From Acidobacteriota bacterium (GTDB taxonomy: Bacteria > Acidobacteriota > Blastocatellia > Pyrinomonadales > Pyrinomonadaceae): 64,000 nt of DNA. The translations under genes were made by a program, and so were the position numbers. Positions 52,466 to 61,530 of this stretch are shown here, in pieces. The notes under the pieces are model-generated. The model was not told where the DNA came from and ran no database searches. It saw only the letters and a list, made by a program, of their open reading frames with translations. The stretch spans positions 1 through 64,000 of the forward strand of contig QHXQ01000037.1 of NCBI GenBank assembly GCA_003223935.1, in the 5' to 3' direction. How positions within the stretch are numbered: position 1 is the stretch's first letter; each line of letters starts with the position of its first letter.

Positions 52466-53409
52466 CAATCATCACTCAAAGCCTGCACATGCGCGCGCAC
52501 GGTTGCGCCGAGCGTTTGTAAGTTGTAGCCGCCTTCGAGACAGGAGATGATGCGCCCCTGACAGGCGTGCGCGGCCCAAGCTTTGACCGTGCGCGTCAGC
52601 TCGATGAAATCTTCGTCTTCGAGGCGCAACTGGCCGAGCGGGTCGCCCGCGTGCGCGTCGAAGCCGGCGGAGATGATGACGAGGTCGGGGTTGAACTTCG
52701 CGTCAATCTCTGACAAGGCGGCGGCGAACATGCTGCGCTGCTCGGCGGCGGGTGTGTGCGCGCGCACGGGCACGTTCAAAGTGTAACCGCGTCCGCGTCC
52801 CTGTCCGGTCTCGCCGCGCGCGCCCGTGCCCGGATACCAAGGGTATTGATGCGTGGAGAAGAAGAAGACCGTGGGGTCGTCGTAGAAAATCCCTTGCGTG
52901 CCGTTGCCGTGATGCACGTCCCAATCAACGACGGCGACGCGCTCGATCTCCGGATAACGCGATTGCGCATAACGCGCGGCGACAGCGACCGTGTTGAAGA
53001 GACAGAAGCCCATTGCGCGTTCGCTCGTCGCATGATGACCGGGCGGGCGCGCGGGCAAGAATGCGTTACGCGCCTCGCCCGACATGACGGCATCAACCGC
53101 GCGACACGCGCCGCCCGCCGCATGCAGCGCCGCATCGAGCGAGCGCAAAGAGACGATTGTGTCTGCGTCCAAGTAACCAAGCCCTTCGCTGACGGCGCGC
53201 TCGACCCGTTTGAAGTGCTGCGGCGTGTGCGCCGCTTGCACCGTGCCGCGCGCTGCGGCCGGCGCTTGGAGTTCAAGCAACTGTGCCCACAGTTCTGTAT
53301 CTTTGCGCAGGGCGTCCATCACGACCGCGTAGCGTTCGGGACGTTCGGGATGACCGGGGCCTGTGTCGTGTTGTTGAAAGACTGGGTGATGGACGAGCGC
53401 GGTCTTCAT
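52465..53409 (-). CDS. Histone-deacetylase-family (AcuC/HdaH-like) amidohydrolase
   Basis: 314 aa from ATG 53409 ([20 protein letters not shown]). [19 protein letters not shown] holds the His pair of the charge relay; [17 protein letters not shown] and [17 protein letters not shown] style segments give the zinc ligands Asp, His and Asp; GGYNLQTLG ends the fold. Removes acyl groups from lysines or small amines such as polyamines; substrate not deducible. No clear Shine-Dalgarno sequence. Confidence 0.94.
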   Translation of the reverse strand: MKTALVHHPVFQQHDTGPGHPERPERYAVVMDALRKDTELWAQLLELQAPAAARGTVQAAHTPQHFKRVERAVSEGLGYLDADTIVSLRSLDAALHAAGGACRAVDAVMSGEARNAFLPARPPGHHATSERAMGFCLFNTVAVAARYAQSRYPEIERVAVVDWDVHHGNGTQGIFYDDPTVFFFSTHQYPWYPGTGARGETGQGRGRGYTLNVPVRAHTPAAEQRSMFAAALSEIDAKFNPDLVIISAGFDAHAGDPLGQLRLEDEDFIELTRTVKAWAAHACQGRIISCLEGGYNLQTLGATVRAHVQALSDD

Positions 53410-53665
53410 GCGGGCGATTATGCGTGGCGCGTGCTGAGAGGTCAAACCCGTCTGCTGTCAGCATGAAATCAATACGCATGCAAGTGTGTTTGCAGGCAAG
53501 TCACATAGTTAAATCGCCCGCCGAGCGGTGTCTAAAGCTTTAATTTTTCGTGCCGTCGCGCGGTTTGCGCCTGTGCGGAACACGAGTTGCAAACTTATTC
53601 AATTGAATTGGGGACGCTCTCCCGTAAGGACGTTTTTGCGTAGGTCATTCATGGAGGGATTCGAG

Positions 53666-54088
53666 ATGAAGAGATTACTCGTATCATTTATCTGTCTCGT
53701 GCTGCTGTTGGCCACACTCGTGCCCAACTTGTCAGCACAGGAACGCCATCGCCATCGTTCGCGCTTCGGGCGCAAGGCCCGCACGGCGGCGATTGTGGGC
53801 GGCGGCGCTTTGGTCGGCGGACTGATAGGCGGCGGCAAGGGCGCGGCCATCGGCGCAGGCGGAAGCTCGCTCTATGCGTTTAATCGCAAGGCTGCGCGCA
53901 GACACTTCAAACCGCGCACGCGCACGGCCGGCACTGTGGCCGGCGGCGCGCTACTCGGCGGAGGCATCGGCGGCGCAGTCGGGCATGGCAGGGGCGCGGC
54001 AGTCGGCGCACTGGTCGGCGCGGGTGGTGGTGCACTCTACCGGCACAAACAACGCCGCAGCAGTTATTGCCGCACACACCGTTGCTAA
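53666..54088 (+). CDS. Exported glycine-zipper protein
   Basis: 140 aa from ATG 53666, GGAGGG seven bases upstream. Signal peptide (LLVSFICLVLLLATLVPNLS), then His/Arg-rich patch and two glycine-zipper blocks, each of the type IVGGGALVGGLIGGGKGAAI and VAGGALLGGGIGGAVGHGRG. The two halves are an internal duplication (KARTAAIVGGGAL / RTRTAGTVAGGAL). Probably inserts in or associates with membranes. Confidence 0.85.
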   Translation: MKRLLVSFICLVLLLATLVPNLSAQERHRHRSRFGRKARTAAIVGGGALVGGLIGGGKGAAIGAGGSSLYAFNRKAARRHFKPRTRTAGTVAGGALLGGGIGGAVGHGRGAAVGALVGAGGGALYRHKQRRSSYCRTHRC

Positions 54089-54105
54089 ACTTGAACGGCG
54101 CAAGG

Positions 54106-54140
54106 GAGTGAGCGCAAGACGCGCGCTCACTCTCTTCACG
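54106..54140 (+). terminator. Terminator after the glycine-zipper gene
   Basis: GAGTGAGCGC pairs with GCGCTCACTC (10 bp), followed by TCTTCACGTTT. Confidence 0.75.
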
Positions 54141-54150
54141 TTTACCATGA

Positions 54151-54159
54151 TGCTAGAAT
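54151..54159 (+). promoter_or_regulatory. Extended -10 promoter candidate of the BON gene
   Basis: TGCTAGAAT, an extended -10 with no clear -35, about 95 bases before the ATG. Confidence 0.35.
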
Positions 54160-54254
54160 CGGATGCACGACCCCGGCACACAGACCAAGATGTGCCCAGA
54201 CACACCTCGCGCAGTTGATCGTTAACTTCCAACTCGCGCAGGAGATCAATTTTT

Positions 54255-54890
54255 ATGTCATACGATGAGGAGCAACAGAAGCGCAGCCGCGTGGTGGTCG
54301 AGACGCCGAACGCACGCCGCGAGGAATACTATGCGCGCACAAGCCGTGTGCCGGAGCGCGCGGGCTATTCGACCGGCGTCGTCGCCGTCGTCGCACTCTT
54401 GGCTATCGCGGCGACCGCTTTGATCATGTTCTTCCTGATGAATCGCAGCGACGCAACCAACACGAACGTGAGCGTCGCCACCGCGCCGACGCCCATTCCG
54501 ACGGTGCCGACGCCTCTGCCGCCACCGCCCGCGACGCCCATCATGGTGCCGCCCGCACAGCAAGCGCCGCCCGTTATCGTGCAGCCACCGCCCACAACCA
54601 CGACGCAACCCGCGCCCGTCATCGTCACACCGCCCGCGCCGGCAACGAACGCAGGCGCTGCCCCTCAGCTTGACGACGCGACCATCGAAGCAAACGTCAA
54701 CAAAGCATTGACGGACGACGCAGACCTCAAAGATGCTGGCATCACCGTCACCGTCATCAACGGCCGCGCCACGCTCATCGGTTCAGTCAAGACGCCTGAG
54801 CTAAAGACGCGCGCCGAACGCCTCGCCCACGGCATTAAAGGCGTCCGTGTCGTTGACAGCAAGATCATGGTCGAAGGCACACCGCAGTAA
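54255..54890 (+). CDS. Membrane-anchored BON-domain protein
   Basis: 211 aa. Cytoplasmic basic N-terminus, membrane helix (about 37-58: TGVVAVVALLAIAATALIMF), Pro/Thr/Val-rich periplasmic linker, then a BON domain from about 148 (LDDATIEANVNKALTDDADL ... GITVTVINGRATLIGSVKTP). BON domains bind phospholipid or other envelope partners. AGGAG lies nine bases before the ATG. Confidence 0.88.
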   Translation: MSYDEEQQKRSRVVVETPNARREEYYARTSRVPERAGYSTGVVAVVALLAIAATALIMFFLMNRSDATNTNVSVATAPTPIPTVPTPLPPPPATPIMVPPAQQAPPVIVQPPPTTTTQPAPVIVTPPAPATNAGAAPQLDDATIEANVNKALTDDADLKDAGITVTVINGRATLIGSVKTPELKTRAERLAHGIKGVRVVDSKIMVEGTPQ

Positions 54891-54891
54891 A

Positions 54892-55007
54892 GTAGAAAGG
54901 CGAAGGGCGGAAGAAGAAAGCGTGGCCACGGCTGCAACGTGCATCTGAAAAAATCAGATTACAGCGAAGCTGTGTCCTAACTTTCTCCTTCCGCCCTTCG
55001 CCTTTGC
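54892..55007. repeat. Heptad inverted repeat, flavour K (AAGGGCG units)
   Basis: AAAGGCGAAGGGCGGAAGAAG left in 7-base register, CTCCTTCCGCCCTTCGCCTTT right; the loop holds a smaller nested hairpin (ATCTGAAAAAATCAGAT). Confidence 0.88.
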
Positions 55008-55008
55008 T

Positions 55009-55185
55009 TCAATATCCTTCCGTGTGTTCGCGCAGCCACTCGTCTAGTTCATCGTCGCTAGGTTCGCGGCCGAGTTCGGCGCGCAGGCGGGCGCGCAGAT
55101 AATCGCGTTCCTTGCGGGCGGTCTGGGCGAGCGATTCATCTGTGCGCGGCGCGTCTGCCGGTTCATCATTCGCTTTTGCTGACAT
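55009..55185 (-). CDS. Small protein of 58 aa, unknown function
   Basis: Reads MSAKANDEPADAPRTDESLA, then a charged helix (QTARKERDYLRARLRAELG) and an acidic end (DDELDEWLREHTEGY). GGGAGGGAAGAG sits just before the ATG, an excellent Shine-Dalgarno sequence. No membrane or export signal. It precedes nothing on the same strand before the flavour-K repeat. Confidence 0.7.
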   Translation of the reverse strand: MSAKANDEPADAPRTDESLAQTARKERDYLRARLRAELGREPSDDELDEWLREHTEGY

Positions 55186-55212
55186 CTCTTCCCTCCCCCG
55201 CGCTGCTCCTAA

Positions 55213-55647
55213 CTATTCTGCCGGCTGCGCCGTGATCTCAACTGCGCCGGTCGCAAGCATCGTCTCGACGCACAGGTTCGCGCTTTCGCATTCGATTAGC
55301 AACCTACGCCGCGCTTCGTCCGTGTAAAACTCAACCGCTACGATCTGACAGCCAACGGGCGCAGGCGCGATGCGCGCGAGCGGCGTGTGCGTGTCCGTCT
55401 CATAGAGCGCGCGCACGTCCGCACGCAAAGCCGCGCGTTCATCCTCGGCAACATTCAACTCGGCGAGCGCCGTGCGTTCAAGCGTGAGCGCCATCTCGCC
55501 GTCCAAGAGGATCGTCCAGATGAAACCGATGTCGAGGACGAAGTGCGCCGCTTCGTCTGCGCCGAAATAGCCGAGCACGGTCGCGCCGACGACGTGCGCG
55601 ATGACGTGATCCTGATGCGTGTTGGTTGGGGCCGGTGTCCAATCCAT
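55213..55647 (-). CDS. Protein of unknown function
   Basis: 144 aa. Begins MDWTPAPTNTHQDHVIAHVV and contains VLGYFGADEAAHFVLDIGFI and VGCQIVAVEFYTDEARRRLL. No family recognised and no signal peptide. It lies 27 bases upstream of the 58-aa gene on the same strand, so the two may be one operon. No Shine-Dalgarno sequence seen. Confidence 0.6.
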   Translation of the reverse strand: MDWTPAPTNTHQDHVIAHVVGATVLGYFGADEAAHFVLDIGFIWTILLDGEMALTLERTALAELNVAEDERAALRADVRALYETDTHTPLARIAPAPVGCQIVAVEFYTDEARRRLLIECESANLCVETMLATGAVEITAQPAE

Positions 55648-55681
55648 TGAATGATCTTAATTGCTGCTGTGGTCGAGAACC

Positions 55682-56974
55682 TCAATCGTGGGCCGCCGTA
55701 TCCGTCAGCTTGTAGCGCAGCAGCGCGCGCGCTTTGCAGGCTGCAAGCACGACGGCGAGCAGGCAGCCGACGCCGCCGACGATGACAGAGAGTTGCACGC
55801 CGACGGCTGCGGCCAACAAGCCCGCTTCGAGTTCGCCGAGTTGCGGCCCGCCCATGAAGAAGATCATGTTGACCGAAGTCATGCGCCCACGCAGCCGGTC
55901 GGGTGTGACGAGTTGGCGCATGGTCTGTCTAAGCACTGTGCTCACCGTGTCGCCCGCGCCGACGCACGCGAGCATCAGACACGAGAACCAAAAAAGATGC
56001 GACCAACCGAACAACACTGTGGCTGCGCCGTAAGCCGCGATTGATATAAGCACCGTCGCGCCCGGTTTCTCAAGTCGGCTGCCGAAGCGCGCCATCGCCA
56101 GTCCAGCGATGACTGCGCCGACGGCCGGCGATGCAGCCAACACGCCCAACCCGCGCGCCCCGACGCCCAGAATTCTGTCCGCGTAGATCGGCAACAGGGC
56201 CGTCGCCGATGCAAAGAACGTGGCCACAAAATCGAGCGTCATGGACTGCACCACGACCGGCGTGCGCCAGACAAACTTCAAGCCTTCAGTGAGCGCGGCG
56301 AAACTTACGCGCCCTTGCGCCTGCGTCTCATCGCTTGCGCGGCCGCGCGCGCGCAACATCAACACCGCGCCGATCACCGCGAGGAACGACGCCGCGTTCA
56401 CGCCGTACACAATCGCCGGCCCCCACTTCGCCAGCACAAGCCCCGCGAGCAGTGGCCCTGTGACCATCGCGATTTGAAAAGCGATCAGGCCGAGACTGAC
56501 CGCGTTCGGAAAGACGCGCGCCGGCACAAGCTGCGGCAGCAGTGCTTGCCGCGCTGGGTTGTCAAAGGCTGTCGCCGCCGAAGCGATGGCGGTCAGCAGA
56601 TAGATCGGCCAGACGGCATGTAATCCTGCGGCCGTGATCGTCGCCAGCACGCACGCGCTCACAAGCATGGTTGACTGCGTGATCACCATCAGCCGCTTGC
56701 GGTCGAACGCATCCGCGACCACACCACCCATGAGCGAGCATAGGACGATGGGCACAACGCGCACGAGACCGACGAGGCCCAACGCGACCGATGATTTCGT
56801 CAACAGATAGACGTGCCAGTTGATCGCCACGAGTTGCATCTGCGAACCCGTGAGCGAGATAAACTGCCCCGCCCACAACAGACGGAAGTCGCGATGGCGC
56901 AGCGCGGCGAATGAAGACGGCCGAGTGTCTGAGTTGTCTATGCTTGGTGTTGAACTAAGCCCCTTGACTGACAC
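55682..56974 (-). CDS. MFS exporter, EntS/DHA3-like
   Basis: 430 aa if started at GTG 56974, about 12 helices. FAALRHRDFRLLWAGQFISL and the loop motif GGVVADAFDRKRLMVITQS (motif A) identify the DHA3 enterobactin-exporter-like subfamily, with FDNPARQALLPQLVP after helix 5. Substrate unknown. Reading further upstream would run through a perfect 19-bp terminator, so it is not coding. TATACT seven bases before the GTG suggests a leaderless transcript. Confidence 0.88.
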   Translation of the reverse strand: MSVKGLSSTPSIDNSDTRPSSFAALRHRDFRLLWAGQFISLTGSQMQLVAINWHVYLLTKSSVALGLVGLVRVVPIVLCSLMGGVVADAFDRKRLMVITQSTMLVSACVLATITAAGLHAVWPIYLLTAIASAATAFDNPARQALLPQLVPARVFPNAVSLGLIAFQIAMVTGPLLAGLVLAKWGPAIVYGVNAASFLAVIGAVLMLRARGRASDETQAQGRVSFAALTEGLKFVWRTPVVVQSMTLDFVATFFASATALLPIYADRILGVGARGLGVLAASPAVGAVIAGLAMARFGSRLEKPGATVLISIAAYGAATVLFGWSHLFWFSCLMLACVGAGDTVSTVLRQTMRQLVTPDRLRGRMTSVNMIFFMGGPQLGELEAGLLAAAVGVQLSVIVGGVGCLLAVVLAACKARALLRYKLTDTAAHD

Positions 56975-56981
56975 GCGCGCA

Positions 56982-56987
56982 AGTATA
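56982..56987 (-). promoter_or_regulatory. -10 box placed for a leaderless MFS mRNA
   Basis: TATACT on the minus strand; its downstream end is seven bases from the GTG, so transcription would begin at or next to the start codon. The -35 is weak. Confidence 0.45.
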
Positions 56988-57007
56988 GCCCAACCTTGTA
57001 CGGACAG

Positions 57008-57055
57008 ATAAAGAGCGGCGCGACTGCCGAACATTACAGTCGCGCCGCTCTTTAT
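57008..57055. terminator. Perfect 19-bp terminator hairpin
   Basis: ATAAAGAGCGGCGCGACTG and its exact complement flank a 10-base loop. It ends with CTTTAT on both strands and follows the 43-aa small gene. Confidence 0.9.
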
Positions 57056-57090
57056 CCGTTTGCGTCGCACGTGCGCGTGGCTTTACTTAC

Positions 57091-57222
57091 CTATTCATTC
57101 ATCCTGATGTTGGTCACCTTGCCATCTCGGAGCAGCAAGGTCACCGGCATACCTTTGAACTGGTAGTGCCACAACTCAAAGTTGCCGTCGTAGTTAGTGA
57201 ACCAAGGCTCTATGTTGTTCAT
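57091..57222 (-). CDS. Candidate 43-aa small protein with own promoter and terminator
   Basis: MNNIEPWFTNYDGNFELWHY, then QFKGMPVTLLLRDGKVTNIR and MNE. It is flanked by a good promoter upstream (57313-57342) and a strong terminator downstream. The sequence 'GMPVTLLLRDGKVTNI' reads like a beta-hairpin of a real domain. GGAG lies only one base before the ATG, which is poor for initiation, so it may be the tail of a decayed gene. Confidence 0.4.
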   Translation of the reverse strand: MNNIEPWFTNYDGNFELWHYQFKGMPVTLLLRDGKVTNIRMNE

Positions 57223-57312
57223 GCTCCAAGATGTGAGTAAGGTTAGGATAAAAATTAGGGGCGTTGTGACTACGGTTTGGCCGGCGCGCTTGTCGGGCAG
57301 CAGCCAAGATTC

Positions 57313-57342
57313 ATCCTAAAGATGCGAGCGCATGGTCGTCAA
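57313..57342 (-). promoter_or_regulatory. Promoter upstream of the 43-aa ORF
   Basis: TTGACG (57337-57342), 18-base spacer, TAGGAT (57313-57318), followed by a leader of about 85 bases. Confidence 0.5.
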
Positions 57343-57384
57343 GAAAATTTATCAAGGCGGTTGTGCTCGCTTGCGGCTGCTCGA

Positions 57385-57431
57385 TTGGACAAACAAACAG
57401 CCCTGAAACTCTCCGTAAAGAATTTCAGGGC
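57385..57431 (-). terminator. nrdJ terminator
   Basis: GCCCTGAAA pairs with TTTCAGGGC around a 14-base loop; the minus strand continues TGTTTGTTTG. Confidence 0.8.
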
Positions 57432-57458
57432 CGGTTGTACTTGGTTAATTGGGTTAAC

Positions 57459-60059
57459 TTACTTGCACTTTGAATAACCGCAGTCACGGCAGAAGTCGCA
57501 GCCCGAAGCATGTTCGAGTTGCCCGCGACATTCTGGGCACTCGCTGATGAGCGAGAAGTTGCGGTTGGCTGTGGCGGTGTCGGGCACGGCGACGCTAATC
57601 TGCGGCTGTGCATAGGCGGCGGCGCGCGCCGAGTCGGGTTGATTCTGCAAGCGTCGGATCGAGAGCATGATGCACTCCGCGACAGCCTGTTCGGGACTGG
57701 TCAGCAAACGCTCGTTGAACCAGACCGAGTGTGTGCCCGTGACCTTGTTGAGACTGCGCGCGACCTCTCTGGCTTCAAAGCCGCCGCGCAGCATCTTCGA
57801 CGCGAGCAAGCCCACGCCGCCGGAGATCGGCCCCGTCGCAAAGACTTCGAGGATGTCGCGCCCATCGTTGTTGACCGTCACATAAAGATTCTGCCCGTCG
57901 AACGGAATCTGCCACGTGTAGCCGCGCAACTCACGCGGCCGTTCGGCGCGCACAGCTTGCGCTGCCACGTTGAGATCGTTGTCGCTGTCAATCGCGGCCA
58001 CGCCCGTCGCAGTCAAGCCCGTCGCTTCGTCGCCCGCCGGCTCGGTCTCAATTTCCGGCGCAACCATCTCCGCCTCAGTCGTGATGGCCGGATCGCAAGC
58101 GACTTCGCCTTTCGGCTCTTGCCCCTTCACGGTCGAGAGCACTTGCGAATCGCGCGAGCCGTCGCGGTAATAGCTCACAGCCTTGCAACCCAACTCACGC
58201 GCGAGCCGATAGAGATGATCGACCGACTCGACCGTGTCGTCCGCCGCGCCGTTGCAGGTCTTCGACACGCCGTTGTCCACATGACGCTGTGCGGCGGCGA
58301 GCACATGCACGTGTTGCTCTGCGCCGATGTCCATCGCCGCGATGAAATAGTCGGGCAACTCACGTTCATGCGCGACGACATATTCGGCCGCCCGATCAAT
58401 CGAAGCTTGATCGGTCTGATCCACATCCATGCCGAGCGCGTTCGCGGCGAGCGTGTGCACGTATGTGCGTTTGCCGAGCGTGTCTTGGCGCACGTAAGCC
58501 CAAGAGAAGTTCGGCTCGACGCCCGAAGAGGTTTCGGCGACGAGCGAGATCGTGCCGGTCGGCGCAATCGTCGTCGTCTCGTAGTTGCGCGGCGTGAGCA
58601 TGTCGGCGGGGATGCCGATCTCGTCGCGCAAGAATTGATCGTAAGACTCTTTATTCGGCTGGTACTCGGCGAACACACCTTTCTCTGCGCCGAGTTGGCA
58701 CGACTCCAACCACGCCTCGCGCCGGACGAAACTCATCAACTCGTCCATCAGCGCAATAGACTCAGGGCTGCCATATTTGACCTTGAGTTGCAGACAGAGA
58801 TCAGCGAAGCCCATGATGCCAAGCCCGACAGGGCGCGTCCGCTTCACCACGTTGTCAATCTCCGGCAACGGCCAAGAGCACACGTCAATCACGTTATCGA
58901 GAAAATGCGTTGACCAATGCACGACCTCAGCCAGCCGCTCCCAGTCAACGCGCGTCGCCCCGTCATAGAACTTCGCCACATCAATCGAGCCGAGGTTGCA
59001 AGAGTTGTTGAAATGGAGCGCCTGCTCCGCGCACGGATTGGTCGCATAGATCGGCCCCATTGACTCGATCATATGGTTGCGCCGGTTCACCTCGTCAATG
59101 AAGATGACGCCCGGCTCGGCGTAGCGATGCGCCGACGCGACGATGCGATTCCAAATGTCCGGCGCATAGACCATGCCTGCTTGCGGCGGCTCTTCACGCG
59201 TGCAATCGAAGAGATCAGCTTCAACGAATGCTTGTTTGTCGCGGAACGTAACGGTCGAACCATCTGCGCGGCGATAGATGGCATAAGGGCCGTTCTGGAC
59301 GGGATCGAAGATCGGCTCGTCCCAAGGCTTGCCATCAAAGCTCAGTTGATACCACTCGCTGTTATCCACCGCCTCGAAGAAGCGGTCGGTTACGGTCACG
59401 GAGATGTTGAAGTTCGTCAATGAATGCTGATCGTTCTTCGCATGAATGAAGCGCAGCACGTCTGGATGATCCACGCGCATGATGCCCATGTTTGCGCCGC
59501 GACGGACGCCGCCCTGCTTCACCGTGTCGGTCGTCGTGTTGAAGATGTTCATGAACGAGACCGGACCACTGGCGACACCATGCGTTGAACGCACCATCGC
59601 GCCGACCGGCCGCAGCTTCTCAAACGTGAAGCCTGTGCCGCCGCCGGTTTGATGAATGATGGCGGCATCGGTTACAGACTTCATGATGCCCGCAATCGAA
59701 TCCGGCACGTCGAGCACAAAGCAAGCTGCGAGTTGGCCCGCAGGCTTGCCCGCGTTGACCAGACACGGCGTGTTCGGCACGAACTCGCGCCTGAGCATGA
59801 CGCCTGCCATCGCCTCGTAGAACTCATCGCGCTTCTGCTCGTCGGTCTCCGCCATCGCAACATGCCCGACCACGCGACGCGTCACGTCCGCCCACTCTTC
59901 AAGCGGTTGCCCCTGCGCGTTCTTCAAAGAGTAACGCTTGCTGATCACTTTGCGCGCGTTGAGACCCAACTCGCTCGGTTGCAGTTGACTTTTGGCCGGG
60001 GCAGTAGCGGCGGCGATGGGATTCCCTTGAGAGGCGTTTGGCTCGATCACTGTGCTCAT
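57459..60059 (-). CDS. nrdJ: Class II, B12-dependent ribonucleoside-diphosphate reductase
   Basis: 866 aa. Makes deoxyribonucleotides using adenosylcobalamin and so works with or without oxygen. [20 protein letters not shown] holds a redox Cys, [17 protein letters not shown] the substrate loop, [20 protein letters not shown] the catalytic Cys loop region, and [20 protein letters not shown] a conserved segment. A C-terminal extension ends in a zinc ribbon ([17 protein letters not shown]). It is probably the main reductase here and, with meaB, points to a B12-using cell. Confidence 0.96.
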   Translation of the reverse strand: MSTVIEPNASQGNPIAAATAPAKSQLQPSELGLNARKVISKRYSLKNAQGQPLEEWADVTRRVVGHVAMAETDEQKRDEFYEAMAGVMLRREFVPNTPCLVNAGKPAGQLAACFVLDVPDSIAGIMKSVTDAAIIHQTGGGTGFTFEKLRPVGAMVRSTHGVASGPVSFMNIFNTTTDTVKQGGVRRGANMGIMRVDHPDVLRFIHAKNDQHSLTNFNISVTVTDRFFEAVDNSEWYQLSFDGKPWDEPIFDPVQNGPYAIYRRADGSTVTFRDKQAFVEADLFDCTREEPPQAGMVYAPDIWNRIVASAHRYAEPGVIFIDEVNRRNHMIESMGPIYATNPCAEQALHFNNSCNLGSIDVAKFYDGATRVDWERLAEVVHWSTHFLDNVIDVCSWPLPEIDNVVKRTRPVGLGIMGFADLCLQLKVKYGSPESIALMDELMSFVRREAWLESCQLGAEKGVFAEYQPNKESYDQFLRDEIGIPADMLTPRNYETTTIAPTGTISLVAETSSGVEPNFSWAYVRQDTLGKRTYVHTLAANALGMDVDQTDQASIDRAAEYVVAHERELPDYFIAAMDIGAEQHVHVLAAAQRHVDNGVSKTCNGAADDTVESVDHLYRLARELGCKAVSYYRDGSRDSQVLSTVKGQEPKGEVACDPAITTEAEMVAPEIETEPAGDEATGLTATGVAAIDSDNDLNVAAQAVRAERPRELRGYTWQIPFDGQNLYVTVNNDGRDILEVFATGPISGGVGLLASKMLRGGFEAREVARSLNKVTGTHSVWFNERLLTSPEQAVAECIMLSIRRLQNQPDSARAAAYAQPQISVAVPDTATANRNFSLISECPECRGQLEHASGCDFCRDCGYSKCK

Positions 60060-60246
60060 CTTTTTCTGCCTTTCCCGCGCCCGGCGGCACCCTTGCGCGA
60101 GTCTTGTCTGATTGTTCGTTTGGACTTCGGCTGTGGTCTCGAAAACTGCGGCTGGTTGACCGGCGGGGTGACAGATTTCCTGCCCGCAACGCAGCCCCCT
60201 GCGTCGCGGCCGTCGCTTCAGAACCGCCCGGCCTCAAGCGGTGCGC

Positions 60247-60275
60247 AGTATACATACCTCCTTAGTGGCTGTCAA
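60247..60275 (-). promoter_or_regulatory. nrdJ promoter
   Basis: TTGACA (60270-60275), 17-base spacer, TATACT (60247-60252): near-consensus sigma-70. Confidence 0.8.
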
Positions 60276-60282
60276 TAGCCAA

Positions 60283-60330
60283 GCCCAATATATTGTAGCA
60301 TACTTTCTTTTCAGTCCCATACAGTGGGGC
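60283..60330. promoter_or_regulatory. Tandem NrdR-box candidates upstream of nrdJ
   Basis: CAATATATTG (60286-60295) and CCCATACAGTGGG (60316-60328), centres about 31-32 bases apart, the three-turn spacing typical of paired NrdR boxes. The second box fits the consensus only loosely. They lie directly upstream of the -35. Confidence 0.55.
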
Positions 60331-60486
60331 TTTTAAGAGTTTACCTTAACCAACGAACTGGCGATTTGAGACATCAAAAGCGTGTCGAGTCAGCATGCAA
60401 AATAAGTTATCGTCGGCATTTGCTCGGTGACGAAAAGCAAAAACTGCGCGGTGAGATAAAACGCAAATTTCAGATCGAACATTCAG

Positions 60487-61434
60487 ATGATCAAGGGTGA
60501 GATATTGAACGAAAGGAAGCAGACGAACACGGACATACTCGTGCGCGCAACGGCCGCCGATGGCGCGGTGCGCTGCATGGCTGCGATCACGACGAATCTG
60601 GTGGCCGAAGCAGCGCGCAGACATGAAACATCGCCGACCGTCGCGGCGGCGCTCGGGCGCACGTTGACCGGCACATTGCTGTTAGGTGCTGGCCTGAAAG
60701 AGTTGGATCGTTTGACGGTGCAGATTGTCTGCGATGGCCCCGTCGGCGGGATCACGACGGAAGTGAATGCGCGCGGCGAGGTGCGCGGTTACGTGCGTCA
60801 TCCAGAAGCGAACCCGCCATTGAATGCTGGCGGCAAGTTTGATGTGCGCGCGGTCATCGGGCAAGGCATGTTGTATGTCACTTATGAGTCGGGCTTCGAC
60901 ATTGGTTTGTACAAAGAACCTTATCGCGGTTCCGTGCCACTCGTCTCCGGCGAGATCGGCGAGGACTTCGCATACTACCTCGCCAAGTCGGAACAGATTC
61001 CGTCGGCGGTGCTGCTCGGCGTGTTCATGCGCGCGGATGAAGCCGGTAAAGCGTTCGTCGAAGCGGCCGGCGGACTGATGATTCAGATGATGCCGGGCGC
61101 AGACGAAGCGACTGTCGCAGCGATTGAAGCGGCCGTTGCGCGTGCGCCGCATACGACAACGCTGATTCGTGATGGCGCGCGCCCCGTTGATCTATTGCAT
61201 GCTGTGCTTGGCGACTTGCAATTCGAGGTGCTCGAAGAACGGCCCGTTAGTTTCACGTGTTCATGTTCATATGAGCGCGCGGTCTCGCTGATCGCTGCGA
61301 TTGAGCGCAACGAGTTGGAGTTGATCCTGCGTGAAGACAAAGGCGCGGCGTTGACCTGTCACTTCTGCAACGAGACGTACCGGCTCGATGAAACCGCGCT
61401 GGAAGGAATCTTGGCCGGCAGCGTTAGCGATTAA
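60487..61434 (+). CDS. hslO: Redox-regulated chaperone Hsp33
   Basis: 315 aa. Holdase switched on by oxidation. ILVRATAADGAVRCMAAITT start, TVQIVCDGPVGGITTEVNA, and the C-terminal zinc-binding cysteines C258-x-C260 and C291-HF-C294. Its first ATG has no Shine-Dalgarno sequence; a TTG at 60505 has AAGGGTGAG upstream and would start NERKQTNTDI, closer to family start. I keep the ATG but the TTG may be right. Confidence 0.95.
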   Translation: MIKGEILNERKQTNTDILVRATAADGAVRCMAAITTNLVAEAARRHETSPTVAAALGRTLTGTLLLGAGLKELDRLTVQIVCDGPVGGITTEVNARGEVRGYVRHPEANPPLNAGGKFDVRAVIGQGMLYVTYESGFDIGLYKEPYRGSVPLVSGEIGEDFAYYLAKSEQIPSAVLLGVFMRADEAGKAFVEAAGGLMIQMMPGADEATVAAIEAAVARAPHTTTLIRDGARPVDLLHAVLGDLQFEVLEERPVSFTCSCSYERAVSLIAAIERNELELILREDKGAALTCHFCNETYRLDETALEGILAGSVSD

Positions 61435-61466
61435 AGGATCGCTTGGTAGAGTTAATCGTCTAATGA

Positions 61467-61508
61467 AAAACGCGGGGCGTTGATGATTGAATCAACGCCC
61501 CGCGTTTT
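61467..61508. terminator. Bidirectional terminator between convergent genes
   Basis: AAAACGCGGGGCGTTGAT and its perfect complement with a 6-base loop (18 bp), ending in TTTT on both strands. Confidence 0.93.
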
Positions 61509-61530
61509 GATCTGAGCAAAATCCTGTTGC

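Larger units (their letters stand above)
60060..60486. other. Divergent control region nrdJ / hslO
   Basis: 427 bases. From the nrdJ side: a leader of about 185 GC-rich bases, promoter TTGACA-17-TATACT, then two NrdR-like boxes. The hslO side shows no clear promoter. I looked for a cobalamin riboswitch in the leader and did not find one. Confidence 0.6.

Noticed and set aside
56975..57070. Longer N-terminus of the MFS exporter
   Set aside because: It would run through a perfect 19-bp terminator hairpin and has no transporter homology.
57510..58913. 467-codon open frame antisense to nrdJ
   Set aside because: Shadow of the nrdJ codon pattern; low-complexity Arg/His-rich translation, no start signal.
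60060..60246. Cobalamin riboswitch in the nrdJ leader
   Set aside because: GC-rich with some G-runs, but I cannot find the B12-box or the conserved core elements in order.
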